Under the pieces are notes generated by a model that saw nothing but the letters and a program-made list of their open reading frames with translations, was not told where the DNA came from and ran no database searches. Both the position numbers and the translations under genes were made by a program. From contig DIEY01000087.1 of the NCBI GenBank assembly GCA_002418865.1, forward strand, positions 1 to 37,465: DNA of 37,465 nt. The letters are read 5' to 3'. Positions 1 to 8,481 of the stretch are shown in pieces (positions within the stretch are counted from its first letter, which is position 1; each line of letters begins with the position of its first letter). The stretch comes from Bacteroidales bacterium UBA5762 (GTDB lineage Bacteria > Bacteroidota > Bacteroidia > Bacteroidales > TTA-H9).

Positions 1-1836
1 CCAGGGCTCGGAGGAGAAAGTGATTCATATACTCATTATTTTATTGCAAGACATGCTGCCAGTGATCCAAAATGGCTTCTCGATCTTTGGGGAAGGCCAC
101 TCTTTACTCTTTTGGCCACTCCTTTTGCACAGTTCGGATATGCAGGCATGAAAGTTTTTTCGATTCTTGTGGCTTTAATTACTGCCTATCTGGGATATCT
201 GATAGCAAATAAAATAGCATTCCTACATCCATGGATGGCTATCCCGTTTATTATTCTTACTCCATTGTATTTCAATCAAATATTTTCTCCACTCACCGAA
301 CTCGTCATGGCCATGTTTTTAATGGCAGGCATCTTTACGTATATAAAAAAGAAGTATATCCTTTCCGCTATTCTCTTCAGCTTGCTTCCTTTTGTTCGGC
401 TCGAAGCCTTCGTTATTCTACCTATAGTTGCAATAGTATTTTTTATCGATAAAAAATACCCTCATATTCTCCTTCTTTTGACCGGTTACCTTATTTTTAG
501 CTGTATTGGATATTTCGTTTTCAAGGATTTTTTATGGGTTTATCATAAAAATCCTTATTTGTCGGGTTCAAAAATTTATGGCTCAGGCAGTTTGTTTCAT
601 TTCGTTCGCAATACGAACTTGATACAAGGCTACCTAATGGCAGTCCTTTTCTTAATAGGATTGATAGGATGGGGGCTTGTAGTTTTAAAGAAAAAAAAGA
701 AGCATCTTACGGCCGAAAATTATTTAGGGGTTTATATACTTGCTGGAGGAAGCTTCCTGATTTATTATGCAGCTCATAGTTATTCATGGTGGTCGGGCAA
801 GGGCAATAGTCTTGGATTATTACGTGTTATTACTGCCGTATTGCCTGCTGCTGCTATAATTAGCCATGCAGGATATTCCTTAATCTGCAATTATCTAAAA
901 AAATTAAAGATCCCTACCGCAATTATTATTCTTGTGGTTCTGATTCTTTTAGTTCACTCTGCAATGATTTATCGGTATCCAATTGCCCCCTATGCCGAAG
1001 AAAAAGTAATTTCCCAAGCCTCGAAATGGATAAAAGACAATGGGCTGGCCAACAAAAAATTATATTATTACCATAATTTATTTGCTCTGTTTCTCAACAA
1101 AGATCCTATGAACGAAGACGAAGGGAAAATGATGATACATTTCACCTCTATAAAGCCCGATCAAATTCCAATAGGAGCATTGCTAGCATGGGATGCTCAT
1201 TTTGGCCCTAACGAAGGAGGTATACCGATTGAAACTATTCTTTCCGATTCAACTTTCAAACTGTTAAAAATATTCGAACCCGAAACTCCTTTCAAGGTAT
1301 TGGGTGGCCATGATTTCAAAGTCTATCTTTTCGAAAAACATTCCCAGCAACAGCTTCCGCTTATCATTGATTCCATCAGCAGAGAAGTATTATTGATGCG
1401 GCTTGATTTTGAAAACCACGATGCTTTCGATAAATGGCATTCTCAAGAAGAGGCATACTCAGGCACATTTTCTCTAAACATGAAATCGTCGGATGAATTT
1501 ATCGAACTACTCAACACCAATTGCTGTCGTATTCCCTTTCAAGATTCTCTTGCAACGATAGAAGTAAAAGCATGGCTAAAAGAAATTAATCCAGAATCAA
1601 AAAATGTAACCCGCTTAGTTATCCATGCTACTAAAGACAATGATCAGATTTATCTGCCTCTTATACCTGATACTATATCTCAAGAGAAAAACACCTGGAA
1701 ACAAATCCACGGAAAAGTCAGCCTGAAAAAGTTCTTACCCGACGGCCATCTTACAATTTACTTCTGGAAAACCAATTCCAAAGAAAATGCATTTATAGAT
1801 GATGTTAGTATCATACTGCCTACAAATGAAAATTAA
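1..1836 (+). CDS. GT-C type membrane glycosyltransferase, 5' end cut by window
   Basis: The frame is open from base 1, so the start lies upstream; 611 residues are visible. The N-terminal part reads GGESDSYTHYFIARHA, which resembles the acidic first-loop motif of GT-C (family 39/PMT-like) transferases that use polyprenyl-phosphate sugars. About eight to ten hydrophobic segments follow. After the last of them, a soluble part of about 240 residues ends in a region (from LLMRLDFEN to the C-terminus) that looks like a jelly-roll or carbohydrate-binding-type beta-sandwich. The likely role is sugar transfer on the outer face of the inner membrane, with the soluble tail in the periplasm. The exact sugar and acceptor cannot be read. 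An internal TTG at 112 is not the real start because coding continues upstream without a break. The family call is by pattern and is moderately sure; the tail domain is inference. Confidence 0.75.
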   Translation, partial: PGLGGESDSYTHYFIARHAASDPKWLLDLWGRPLFTLLATPFAQFGYAGMKVFSILVALITAYLGYLIANKIAFLHPWMAIPFIILTPLYFNQIFSPLTELVMAMFLMAGIFTYIKKKYILSAILFSLLPFVRLEAFVILPIVAIVFFIDKKYPHILLLLTGYLIFSCIGYFVFKDFLWVYHKNPYLSGSKIYGSGSLFHFVRNTNLIQGYLMAVLFLIGLIGWGLVVLKKKKKHLTAENYLGVYILAGGSFLIYYAAHSYSWWSGKGNSLGLLRVITAVLPAAAIISHAGYSLICNYLKKLKIPTAIIILVVLILLVHSAMIYRYPIAPYAEEKVISQASKWIKDNGLANKKLYYYHNLFALFLNKDPMNEDEGKMMIHFTSIKPDQIPIGALLAWDAHFGPNEGGIPIETILSDSTFKLLKIFEPETPFKVLGGHDFKVYLFEKHSQQQLPLIIDSISREVLLMRLDFENHDAFDKWHSQEEAYSGTFSLNMKSSDEFIELLNTNCCRIPFQDSLATIEVKAWLKEINPESKNVTRLVIHATKDNDQIYLPLIPDTISQEKNTWKQIHGKVSLKKFLPDGHLTIYFWKTNSKENAFIDDVSIILPTNEN

Positions 1837-1981
1837 AATTCTTTCAAGAATGATGGAGACTTTAAATTACGATTCGCCTTCGAGTATATAAGTTGATTTC
1901 TTTACTTTAAGTGTTTGTGTGCCACCTTTGAAAATTATCACATGAATTTAATAAATTTTTTATACACCTACCAATTAATAT

Positions 1982-2368
1982 ATGCAAACGATGAAAAAGA
2001 TAATTTTTTCTAATGAAGCCCCCAAGGCTATAGGACCTTATAGTCAGGCAAATGAAGCAAACGGCTTCCTATTCATTTCAGGTCAAATACCAATAGATCC
2101 TTCATCTGGTCAGTTAGTAGATGGAGGAATTAAAGAACAAACGCATCAGGTTATGAAGAACATTGGTGCCATTTTAAAAGAAGCAGGTTTGGATTATAAG
2201 GATGTAGTAAAATGTACTTGTTTATTGAGCAATATGGAACATTTTTCGGAAATGAACTTAGTTTATGCTCAATATTTTACAATCGATGCTCCAGCCAGAG
2301 CGGCTTATGGTGTAGTAAAACTGCCTATGGGAGCCCTTATAGAGATTGAATGTATTGCTGTTCGCTGA
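1982..2368 (+). CDS. ridA: RidA family reactive-intermediate (enamine/imine) deaminase
   Basis: A 128-residue protein of the YjgF/YER057c/UK114 family, which hydrolyses enamine and imine intermediates made by PLP enzymes such as threonine dehydratase. It acts in the cytoplasm as a homotrimer. Family marks are AIGPYSQA near the N-terminus, FISGQIPID (31-39), the APARAAYGV block with the substrate-binding Arg106, and IEIECIAVR with Glu123. The length is typical (124-130). ATG at 1982 is used; a second ATG at 1991 (MKKIIF) is an equally plausible start because homologues often begin there. It stands alone, convergent with the outer-membrane protein gene downstream, with only 68 bases between the two stops. 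Confidence 0.93.
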   Translation: MQTMKKIIFSNEAPKAIGPYSQANEANGFLFISGQIPIDPSSGQLVDGGIKEQTHQVMKNIGAILKEAGLDYKDVVKCTCLLSNMEHFSEMNLVYAQYFTIDAPARAAYGVVKLPMGALIEIECIAVR

Positions 2369-2410
2369 ACAAAAAGAAAAGCTGTATCTTCATTTACGGA
2401 AGGTACAGCT
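2369..2410 (-). terminator. Rho-independent terminator of the OmpP1-like gene
   Basis: On the minus strand, 27 bases past the stop of the outer-membrane protein gene, arms at 2399-2410 and 2380-2391 form a 12-bp hairpin with one G-U pair and a 7-base loop. It is followed (2379 downwards) by the T-rich run TTTTCTTTTTG. The plus-strand side has no T tract, so the element mainly ends minus-strand transcription. It fills most of the gap to ridA. Confidence 0.8.
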
Positions 2411-2436
2411 AGTGATAGATTAACCAAAAACCTGAT

Positions 2437-3882
2437 TTAGAACTTGAATCCGAGAGTCATCAGCAGGCTATTGCCTGTAAAGTCAGTATTTGCTGCTGGT
2501 GAAGGATCTCCATTCATGGGATCATAGAGATAATATTTTTCGGAAGATTTGGTCTGTACAAAGCCAAGGTCTACAAAGAAATTATCTGATCTGTATCCAA
2601 CTCCCAAAGAACCTGATTTTCTTTCTCCATCATTAATATTATTATCGAATGGGCTACTGTAGAATCCATAGCCTCCTCTAACACTAAAGGGCCCAAACCG
2701 CCATTCTGTTCCCACTCTAATAATATTTTGAGAAGTGTAGCTCGACTGAATAACATCGTTAACATCGGCAAAATCGCCAGTTGGATGAAGGCGTGCATCA
2801 CGATAATCAACAAACTGGTAATCGGCACTAATCAATCCAATTTTACCAATCTGAAAAGCAACCGACCCAATCACTTTCATAGGTGTAGTGAGCTCATATT
2901 CAAATTCACCCAAAGGTGATCCTACCGTTTTATTAGGAACTTCTTTATCGAAATAAGATTCGATGTAACTATCCCAAACGTCGTTCATATCGGTAAAGAA
3001 CATGGGCGAATGATAAGCTACACCTAAACGTAGCCAATCTAAAGGCCGAACAATGACACCAGCCTTCAGATTAAATCCTGTACTTGTGGTTTCCAATTGT
3101 TGCCTCAAAGTAAAAGAACGGAAAAATTCATTCCTGTCTTCTATATCCTTTTCTGAATAGAGTGATGATTCGTAATAGCGAAAATAAGGGAAACCAAAAG
3201 TCAATCCTACATAGAGTTTATCGGCATAGTTAGCTGCAGCTGATAACACTACCTCGTTCATCGAACCCTCGGTACTTATGGATTTTCGCTGCAAAACGCC
3301 TCCATCGGGCATATCACAATAATAACGTTGGGTGGCTGTATCATAAAAAATCAAGTTGGCTCTTTCGGCAAGTTCTTCTGGACTATTTCTCTCTATGCCA
3401 TATTGATTGGCATATTCCACATAACTCGTCAAAAGGGAATTATCATTATTAAATCCTTCTATCATGATACGGTTATGGAAATCAAGCAAACGATTTACGC
3501 CGAATCCAAACTGGACATAACGCCAGTGTGGAGTTTCAAGCTGCCCAGGAAATTGAAATGTTAAGACGGCTCCCATATTGCTGAAGGCAAAATTATATCG
3601 GTCATCTTCAGTCTTATTAGCCCAGTAACTCGATTTGGTTTGCCCTTGGTAAATTAAAGGGGTAAAAGTTACTTCTGAGCTTTTGTATAAACCTAAGCCT
3701 GCCGGATTGGTGCTCAATACTGAAAAATCGGCTCCAACCGCTCCAAATGCACCACCCATCGACATAAAACGTGTAGTACCAAAATAATTGACCGATGAAT
3801 AACGCAAGGCGTCCGTAGCATTCTGTCCAAAAACCATCACTGTAGCGAACAGTAAAAATCCTATTAAACTTATTTTTCTCAT
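2437..3882 (-). CDS. OmpP1/FadL/TodX-type outer-membrane protein ('hemin receptor' family)
   Basis: A 481-residue beta-barrel protein. It has a signal peptide (hydrophobic 4-18, cleavage around VFGQN), then TDALRYSSVNYFGTTRFMSM and GGAFGAVGADFSVLSTNPAG. The latter is the N-terminal hatch-like signature of the Bacteroidota OmpP1/FadL-like family. Amphipathic strands with aromatic girdles run to a final strand ending LGFKF, with a terminal Phe as expected for a BAM substrate. Family members carry hydrophobic compounds across the outer membrane; the 'hemin receptor' label is historical and the substrate is unknown. ATG at 3882. The lipoprotein gene upstream on the same strand ends 122 bases before this start, and I see no clear promoter in the gap, so the two may be cotranscribed. 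A strong terminator follows. Confidence 0.88.
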   Translation of the reverse strand: MRKISLIGFLLFATVMVFGQNATDALRYSSVNYFGTTRFMSMGGAFGAVGADFSVLSTNPAGLGLYKSSEVTFTPLIYQGQTKSSYWANKTEDDRYNFAFSNMGAVLTFQFPGQLETPHWRYVQFGFGVNRLLDFHNRIMIEGFNNDNSLLTSYVEYANQYGIERNSPEELAERANLIFYDTATQRYYCDMPDGGVLQRKSISTEGSMNEVVLSAAANYADKLYVGLTFGFPYFRYYESSLYSEKDIEDRNEFFRSFTLRQQLETTSTGFNLKAGVIVRPLDWLRLGVAYHSPMFFTDMNDVWDSYIESYFDKEVPNKTVGSPLGEFEYELTTPMKVIGSVAFQIGKIGLISADYQFVDYRDARLHPTGDFADVNDVIQSSYTSQNIIRVGTEWRFGPFSVRGGYGFYSSPFDNNINDGERKSGSLGVGYRSDNFFVDLGFVQTKSSEKYYLYDPMNGDPSPAANTDFTGNSLLMTLGFKF

Positions 3883-4004
3883 AGACTTTTTCTTTTTGAT
3901 TATAGTTTCGATTTTTATAGGGTTTATATGGTTTCGAGTGATTTGTATAAAATGGTTACATAAAAACGATTATTTGTTCCTCCTCTTGGACTGTTCTATA
4001 CTGA

Positions 4005-5687
4005 TTACCTTCTACGTCCACTACCACCCGAAGATGTTCCTCCTCCACCACCGGAGCTCGAACGAGAAGGCGAACTAAATGAAGGTGAGGAATTGCTTTG
4101 GCGTGAAGGTGAGTTATAGGAAGGTCTGCTCGAATTCTGATAAGAATTGGAGGGAGTTATTGAACGAGAATTCGAAGGAGGTGTATAATTCGATGAATTT
4201 TGATTATCGCGTTTTTGCTGTTGGTTGGGTTGAGAAGATTGTTCTCTCTGCTGTGGCACAGTTATACGGCGGGGGCTTGTATACTCGTCACTGCTTCTGG
4301 GACGTGAATAGGTAGGAGGAGTGTAAGTGCGAACCGGCATATCGTTGTCATTCCCTTGTATTTTGGGGCGAGCAAGCTGTTCGCGATTAGTGGAAGGGGC
4401 AGTTTTGCGGTAACGATTATAATCGTAACGTTGTTGATTGGCAGGAGCAGTTTGAGGTTTTGCAAAATTTTCCTGCTCCTGACGCAAGCGAGAACCCTGT
4501 GTTTTATTTTGTTCACTTGCCTGATTCTGATTTGGCGAAATCCTTCTATTTGAAACATTTACCTCACTTTGCTCACTGGAAGGTTTTGGAACTGCAAGAT
4601 TTTCATTGCCAGATTGAATACGTGAAGATGTTGTAACGTTTTGATCGGGTTTTGGTGTAATTTGTGATGATTCGCCGGCTGAAATTCGGCGTTCGTTTAG
4701 GGATTTTTTATCTAAGCTTTTTTCTTCGCCTGGTTTCACATTAACTGCTTGCTGGTTAACTCCGGCGGCCTGAATTCTTCTTTGAGTCAATGAAGTTTCT
4801 TGCCCTTGGCCCGAAACATTTCCTGTTACCTGAGAACCATATTCTCCTCTTCTCTGGCCATTTACATAATTTTCGTAATATTCTCCAAAAGTTCCACCAC
4901 CTCTGGAGCCATTAGTTTCATGGCGTGACATGCGTCGACCATAATAGTAAGAATTAGGGTCATAGCTATTATAATAATGGCCAAACCAAAAACCGTCCCA
5001 CCAGCCTATGGCATAAGGATATCCTCCCCAACCATAATACCAAGGATACCACGGATAATGATAAAAGAAGTGAGGATAATAATACCAGCCAGAATATGGA
5101 GATCCCCAATGCCAGCCAATGCCACCCCATCCCCAATTATATCCAAGGGAAAAATAAGGACCACCATACCAATCCCACCACCACCAGTCATATCCGAGAT
5201 ATACACTCATTCCCCATACCCAAGGGTCGTATGTATACCAATATAAATTAGTGTAACGGTCGTCAAAATAACCTGCACCGTATATGGGACGATGAAATCG
5301 TTTTATCCTTACGCTATAAGCATAATCATAATAATCGTCGAATTCGAAGCCATCGTTTTCGTCATAATATTCATCATAGACTATGCGATCGGGTGAGGAA
5401 ACAATCTCATTCCCTTCTACATTTTGAGGGGAATATTGCTGATCAGCAGATGAATAATCTGGTGCATTCGCAGAAACATCTGAAAGATTCTCTTGCTGCT
5501 GTATTTTCGTAGCTGAAGGTGCAGTTTGAGATTCAGATGGAGTGGTTTTGGTAGGTTGAGATTTGATGCTGCTTGCTTGAATATCATATACCTCATCAAA
5601 AGGCGTATTAGCAAGATAAGCGGTTGAACAGGCCGTAAGCCCTCCCACTATGGCCAATAATGGTAATAATCTGAAAATCTTTTTCAT
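4005..5687 (-). CDS. Trp/Tyr/Gly-rich lipoprotein with disordered C-terminal half
   Basis: A 560-residue protein of unknown function. Lipobox GLTAC gives lipidated Cys20. Residues about 40-100 are Ser/Gln/Pro-rich linker. Residues about 105-255 are extremely rich in Trp, Tyr and Gly (runs such as YDWWWWDWYGG and FFYHYPWYPWYYGWGG). The remaining 300 residues are Gln/Asn/Ser/Pro/Arg-rich low complexity, with loose repeats of the type RRIxAxxxxQ (for example QRRIQAAGVNQQ, ERRISAGESSQ, NRRISPNQNQ), ending in a Gly/Ser tract and RRR. I know similar aromatic-Gly lipoproteins in Bacteroidota but no established function; a surface or peptidoglycan-associated structural role is a guess. ATG at 5687 is supported by a strong AGGAGG Shine-Dalgarno sequence. 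It is divergent from proS and upstream of the OmpP1-like gene. Confidence 0.85.
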   Translation of the reverse strand: MKKIFRLLPLLAIVGGLTACSTAYLANTPFDEVYDIQASSIKSQPTKTTPSESQTAPSATKIQQQENLSDVSANAPDYSSADQQYSPQNVEGNEIVSSPDRIVYDEYYDENDGFEFDDYYDYAYSVRIKRFHRPIYGAGYFDDRYTNLYWYTYDPWVWGMSVYLGYDWWWWDWYGGPYFSLGYNWGWGGIGWHWGSPYSGWYYYPHFFYHYPWYPWYYGWGGYPYAIGWWDGFWFGHYYNSYDPNSYYYGRRMSRHETNGSRGGGTFGEYYENYVNGQRRGEYGSQVTGNVSGQGQETSLTQRRIQAAGVNQQAVNVKPGEEKSLDKKSLNERRISAGESSQITPKPDQNVTTSSRIQSGNENLAVPKPSSEQSEVNVSNRRISPNQNQASEQNKTQGSRLRQEQENFAKPQTAPANQQRYDYNRYRKTAPSTNREQLARPKIQGNDNDMPVRTYTPPTYSRPRSSDEYTSPRRITVPQQREQSSQPNQQQKRDNQNSSNYTPPSNSRSITPSNSYQNSSRPSYNSPSRQSNSSPSFSSPSRSSSGGGGGTSSGGSGRRR

Positions 5688-5692
5688 AAGGC

Positions 5693-5698
5693 CCTCCT
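5693..5698 (-). promoter_or_regulatory. Strong Shine-Dalgarno site (AGGAGG) of the aromatic lipoprotein gene
   Basis: AGGAGG on the minus strand sits five bases upstream of the ATG at 5687. Shine-Dalgarno sites are rare in Bacteroidota and I see no other of this strength in the window. It fixes the start codon and suggests high translation. Confidence 0.6.
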
Positions 5699-5713
5699 AT
5701 TAGGTATTTATCA

Positions 5714-5741
5714 TTGTCAGGAAGTTATTTTCTTAATTTTG
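5714..5741 (+). promoter_or_regulatory. Candidate proS promoter (TTG - N17 - TAATTTTG)
   Basis: TAATTTTG (5734-5741) matches the Bacteroidota -7 consensus TAnnTTTG, and TTG at 5714-5716 lies 17 bases upstream. The predicted leader before the ATG at 5819 is about 70 bases. It contains a CTCTCT/AGAGAG pairing (5747-5752 with 5771-5776) that could fold. Whether that hairpin has a role is unknown. Confidence 0.45.
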
Positions 5742-5818
5742 TGCGGCTCTCTTTTAAGCATTTTCCTTATAGAGAGACCTCTTAATTATATTCAAATATT
5801 ATACCATAACACAAGGAA

Positions 5819-7291
5819 ATGGCTAAAGATTTTACTAAACGTGATGAAAATTATTCTCAATGGTACAATGAGCTTGTTGTTAAAGCCGATCTTGCAGAGA
5901 ATTCAGCCGTGAGAGGTTGCATGGTAATAAAACCTTATGGTTATGCCATTTGGGAAAAGATGCAACAGGCGCTGGACAAAATGTTTAAAGATACGGGGCA
6001 TGTAAATGCATATTTCCCATTATTTATTCCCAAGTCGTTTTTTAGCAAGGAAGCCAGCCATGTAGAAGGTTTTGCAAAGGAATGTGCAGTGGTTACACAT
6101 TATCGTCTGAAAACCGATCCAGATGGGAAAGGAGTGGTGGTTGATCCTGAAGCAAAACTGGAAGAAGAACTCATTGTGAGACCGACCAGCGAAACAATTA
6201 TATGGGATACTTATAGAGGTTGGATACAATCATATCGTGACTTGCCCTTGTTGATTAATCAATGGGCGAATGTAGTGAGGTGGGAAATGCGTACTCGATT
6301 ATTTTTACGAACTGCTGAGTTTTTATGGCAGGAAGGGCATACAGCTCATGAAACACGAGAGGAAGCTTTTGCCGAAGCTCGCAAAATGTTGGATGTTTAT
6401 GCCGATTTTGCAGAAAATTATATGGCCATGCCTGTTTTAAAAGGAGTAAAAAGCCCGAATGAGCGCTTTGCCGGAGCCGAAGAAACATTTTGTATCGAAG
6501 CCTTGATGCAGGATGGGAAGGCCTTGCAGGCCGGTACTTCTCATTTTCTTGGTCAAAACTTTGCTAAAGCCTTCGAAGTTCAATTTTTAAACCGCGAAAA
6601 TAAGTTGGAATACGTTTGGGCAACTTCCTGGGGTGTTTCAACAAGATTGATGGGAGCCCTCATTATGTGCCATTCCGATGATAATGGCCTGGTTTTGCCC
6701 CCTAAATTAGCACCTTACCAGGTCGTAATCGTTCCTATTTATAAAAATCCTGAACAATTGGAGCAAATCAGTAGTAAGGCCAATCAAATCAGGGAGTCAT
6801 TATTAAAAATTGGCATAAGCGTAAAATATGATAATAGGGATAATTTTACTCCTGGTTGGAAATTCAATGAATACGAATTTAAAGGTTTTCCGATTCGCAT
6901 TGCTATTGGCCCACGGGATTTAGAAAATCAAACTGTAGAAATTGCTCGTCGTGATACTTTAGAAAAATTTATCCTGACTATGGATGGTCTTGAACTAAAA
7001 ATAAAAGACCTGCTCGATGATATTCAAAAAAATCTTTACCGCAGAGCTCTAACTTTTAGAGAAGAAAACACATTTACAGTTGATACATGGGAAGATTTTT
7101 GTGAAAGGATAGAAAAAGGAGGTTTTGTTTTAGCACATTGGGATGGTACAACCGAAACGGAAGAAAAAATCAAGGAAGCCACAAAAGCCACTATACGTCT
7201 TATTCCTATAAATCCACAAGTGGAAGCTGGAAGATGTATTTATTCAGGGAAACCCTCGTCTTATAGGGTTGTATTTGCCAAAGCCTATTAA
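5819..7291 (+). CDS. proS: Prolyl-tRNA synthetase, archaeal/eukaryal-type (no editing insertion)
   Basis: A 490-residue class II synthetase that charges tRNA-Pro. It has the short ProRS architecture: catalytic core (about 10-280) without the INS editing domain of the bacterial form, anticodon-binding domain (about 285-385), and a C-terminal extension ending in the conserved FAKAY, whose terminal Tyr reaches the active site in this class. Visible motifs are LIVRPTSETI (118-127), NQWANVVRWEMRTRLFLRTAEFLWQEGHTAH (motif 2) in pieces, LQAGTSHFLGQNFAKAF, and SWGVSTRLMGALIMCHSDD (motif 3). The C-terminal zinc-knot cysteines are mostly lost: GRCIYSG keeps one Cys, and the other usual positions read WDG and ETEE. 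ATG at 5819. A candidate promoter lies at 5714-5741, and the neighbour upstream is divergent. Confidence 0.95.
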   Translation: MAKDFTKRDENYSQWYNELVVKADLAENSAVRGCMVIKPYGYAIWEKMQQALDKMFKDTGHVNAYFPLFIPKSFFSKEASHVEGFAKECAVVTHYRLKTDPDGKGVVVDPEAKLEEELIVRPTSETIIWDTYRGWIQSYRDLPLLINQWANVVRWEMRTRLFLRTAEFLWQEGHTAHETREEAFAEARKMLDVYADFAENYMAMPVLKGVKSPNERFAGAEETFCIEALMQDGKALQAGTSHFLGQNFAKAFEVQFLNRENKLEYVWATSWGVSTRLMGALIMCHSDDNGLVLPPKLAPYQVVIVPIYKNPEQLEQISSKANQIRESLLKIGISVKYDNRDNFTPGWKFNEYEFKGFPIRIAIGPRDLENQTVEIARRDTLEKFILTMDGLELKIKDLLDDIQKNLYRRALTFREENTFTVDTWEDFCERIEKGGFVLAHWDGTTETEEKIKEATKATIRLIPINPQVEAGRCIYSGKPSSYRVVFAKAY

Positions 7292-7356
7292 GCTTTTGAA
7301 TTTTAAGCAATATATATTTTTACAGGTCGTTTTACCATCACATCGAATGGGCCCTC

Positions 7357-8481
7357 ATGGCTAAAAAACGTGTCATCGTCTCGGTTATCAACGATCTTGC
7401 CACCGATCAACGAGTGAGTAGGAGTTGCAGCTTACTTTTCGAAATGGGTTATGAGGTTTGTCTCATAGGCCGACTTTTACCTCATTCACCTCCTTTGCCC
7501 TCGCATCCATGGAAAATGCATAGAATGCACCTATTATTCAGGCGTGGAGCAATGTTCTATGCTGAATTTAACTTTCGACTTTTTCTCTATTTGATTTTTC
7601 ATCCTGCTGATTTACTCCTAGCTAACGATCTCGATACTTTATTACCCAACTATTTGATTCATGTTCTTCGAAAAACCCCCTTAGTGTATGATAGTCATGA
7701 ATTTTTCACCGAAACACCCGAAGTTATTCATCGGCCTTTAGTGAGAGGAGTTTGGCTTACTATAGAACGAAACATCCTTCCACATCTCGAAATGATGATT
7801 ACTGTGAATCAATCATTAGCCGAGATATTCCATCATAAATACCGAATACATGCAGTGGCCGTAAGAAATGTTCCTGTTATAAGACGCATTGATGAAAAGA
7901 TAGATAGAGCAAGTCTTGGGCTGTCAGCCGAAAAGGATATTCTTATATTACAAGGCAGTGGTATTAATATTCACAGAGGGGCAGAAGAACTCGTTGCATC
8001 TCTAAAATTTCTCGACAATGTTCTTTTGTTTATCGTTGGAGGAGGGGATGTCATTCCTCAGCTGAAAATAATGGCAAAAAATTTAAGAGTAGAGGATAAG
8101 ATTGAATTCTTCAATAGAATGCCAGCCGAAGAACTTCGAAAATTTACTATGGTAGCTGATATTGGATTGAGTATCGATAAAGACATTTGTCCGAATTATC
8201 ATTTTAGCCTGCCCAATAAATTGTTCGATTACATACATGCAAGCCTGCCTATATTGGCCAGCCCTTTACCCGAAATTCGGAAAATTATCGAGCATTATCA
8301 GGTAGGTAGAATCATTCATAGCCATCAACCCGAAATCTTGGCCCACGATATTCAAGACATGCTCAACGATAAGGATGCTCTTGCCTTTTACAGGCATAAT
8401 TGCCTTAAGGCTAAAGAAGAGCTTAATTGGGAAAAAGAAAAACAGATTTTAATCCCCATTTATGCAAAATACCTACAATAA
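7357..8481 (+). CDS. Glycosyltransferase, GT4-like (GT-B fold)
   Basis: A 374-residue predicted cytosolic glycosyltransferase. The N-terminal half starts KKRVIVSVINDLATDQRVSR, typical of GT-B enzymes that begin with a beta strand and a DxRV element, and includes VYDSHEFFTETPEV. The C-terminal half has the nucleotide-sugar side: ILQGSGINIHRGAEELV, LLFIVGGGDVIPQL, and PNKLFDYIHASLPILAS in the place of the usual donor-binding EX7E region. The first Glu of that motif is not obvious, so the donor contacts may differ. ATG at 7357 lies 65 bases after proS. The next glycosyltransferase overlaps its end by 20 bases, so the two are translated together and probably act on the same glycan. Donor and acceptor are unknown. 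Confidence 0.85.
   Translation: MAKKRVIVSVINDLATDQRVSRSCSLLFEMGYEVCLIGRLLPHSPPLPSHPWKMHRMHLLFRRGAMFYAEFNFRLFLYLIFHPADLLLANDLDTLLPNYLIHVLRKTPLVYDSHEFFTETPEVIHRPLVRGVWLTIERNILPHLEMMITVNQSLAEIFHHKYRIHAVAVRNVPVIRRIDEKIDRASLGLSAEKDILILQGSGINIHRGAEELVASLKFLDNVLLFIVGGGDVIPQLKIMAKNLRVEDKIEFFNRMPAEELRKFTMVADIGLSIDKDICPNYHFSLPNKLFDYIHASLPILASPLPEIRKIIEHYQVGRIIHSHQPEILAHDIQDMLNDKDALAFYRHNCLKAKEELNWEKEKQILIPIYAKYLQ

Noticed and set aside
1838..1851. ATTCTT-TC-AAGAAT palindrome after the GT-C gene
   Set aside because: The loop is only two bases, the stem is AT-rich and there is no T run; it is too weak for a terminator.
1970..1983. 14-base word ACCAATTAATATAT, also at 12141-12154
   Set aside because: One copy precedes ridA, the other covers the 3' end of the biotin carboxylase gene. 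It is AT-rich and in unrelated contexts, so chance is the simpler explanation.
4079..5246. Several open frames on the other strand or in other frames of the aromatic lipoprotein gene
   Set aside because: They mirror the biased codons of the low-complexity gene and have no independent signals.
7292..7320. GCTT...AAGC pairing after proS
   Set aside because: Only four base pairs with a nine-base loop; not a credible terminator.
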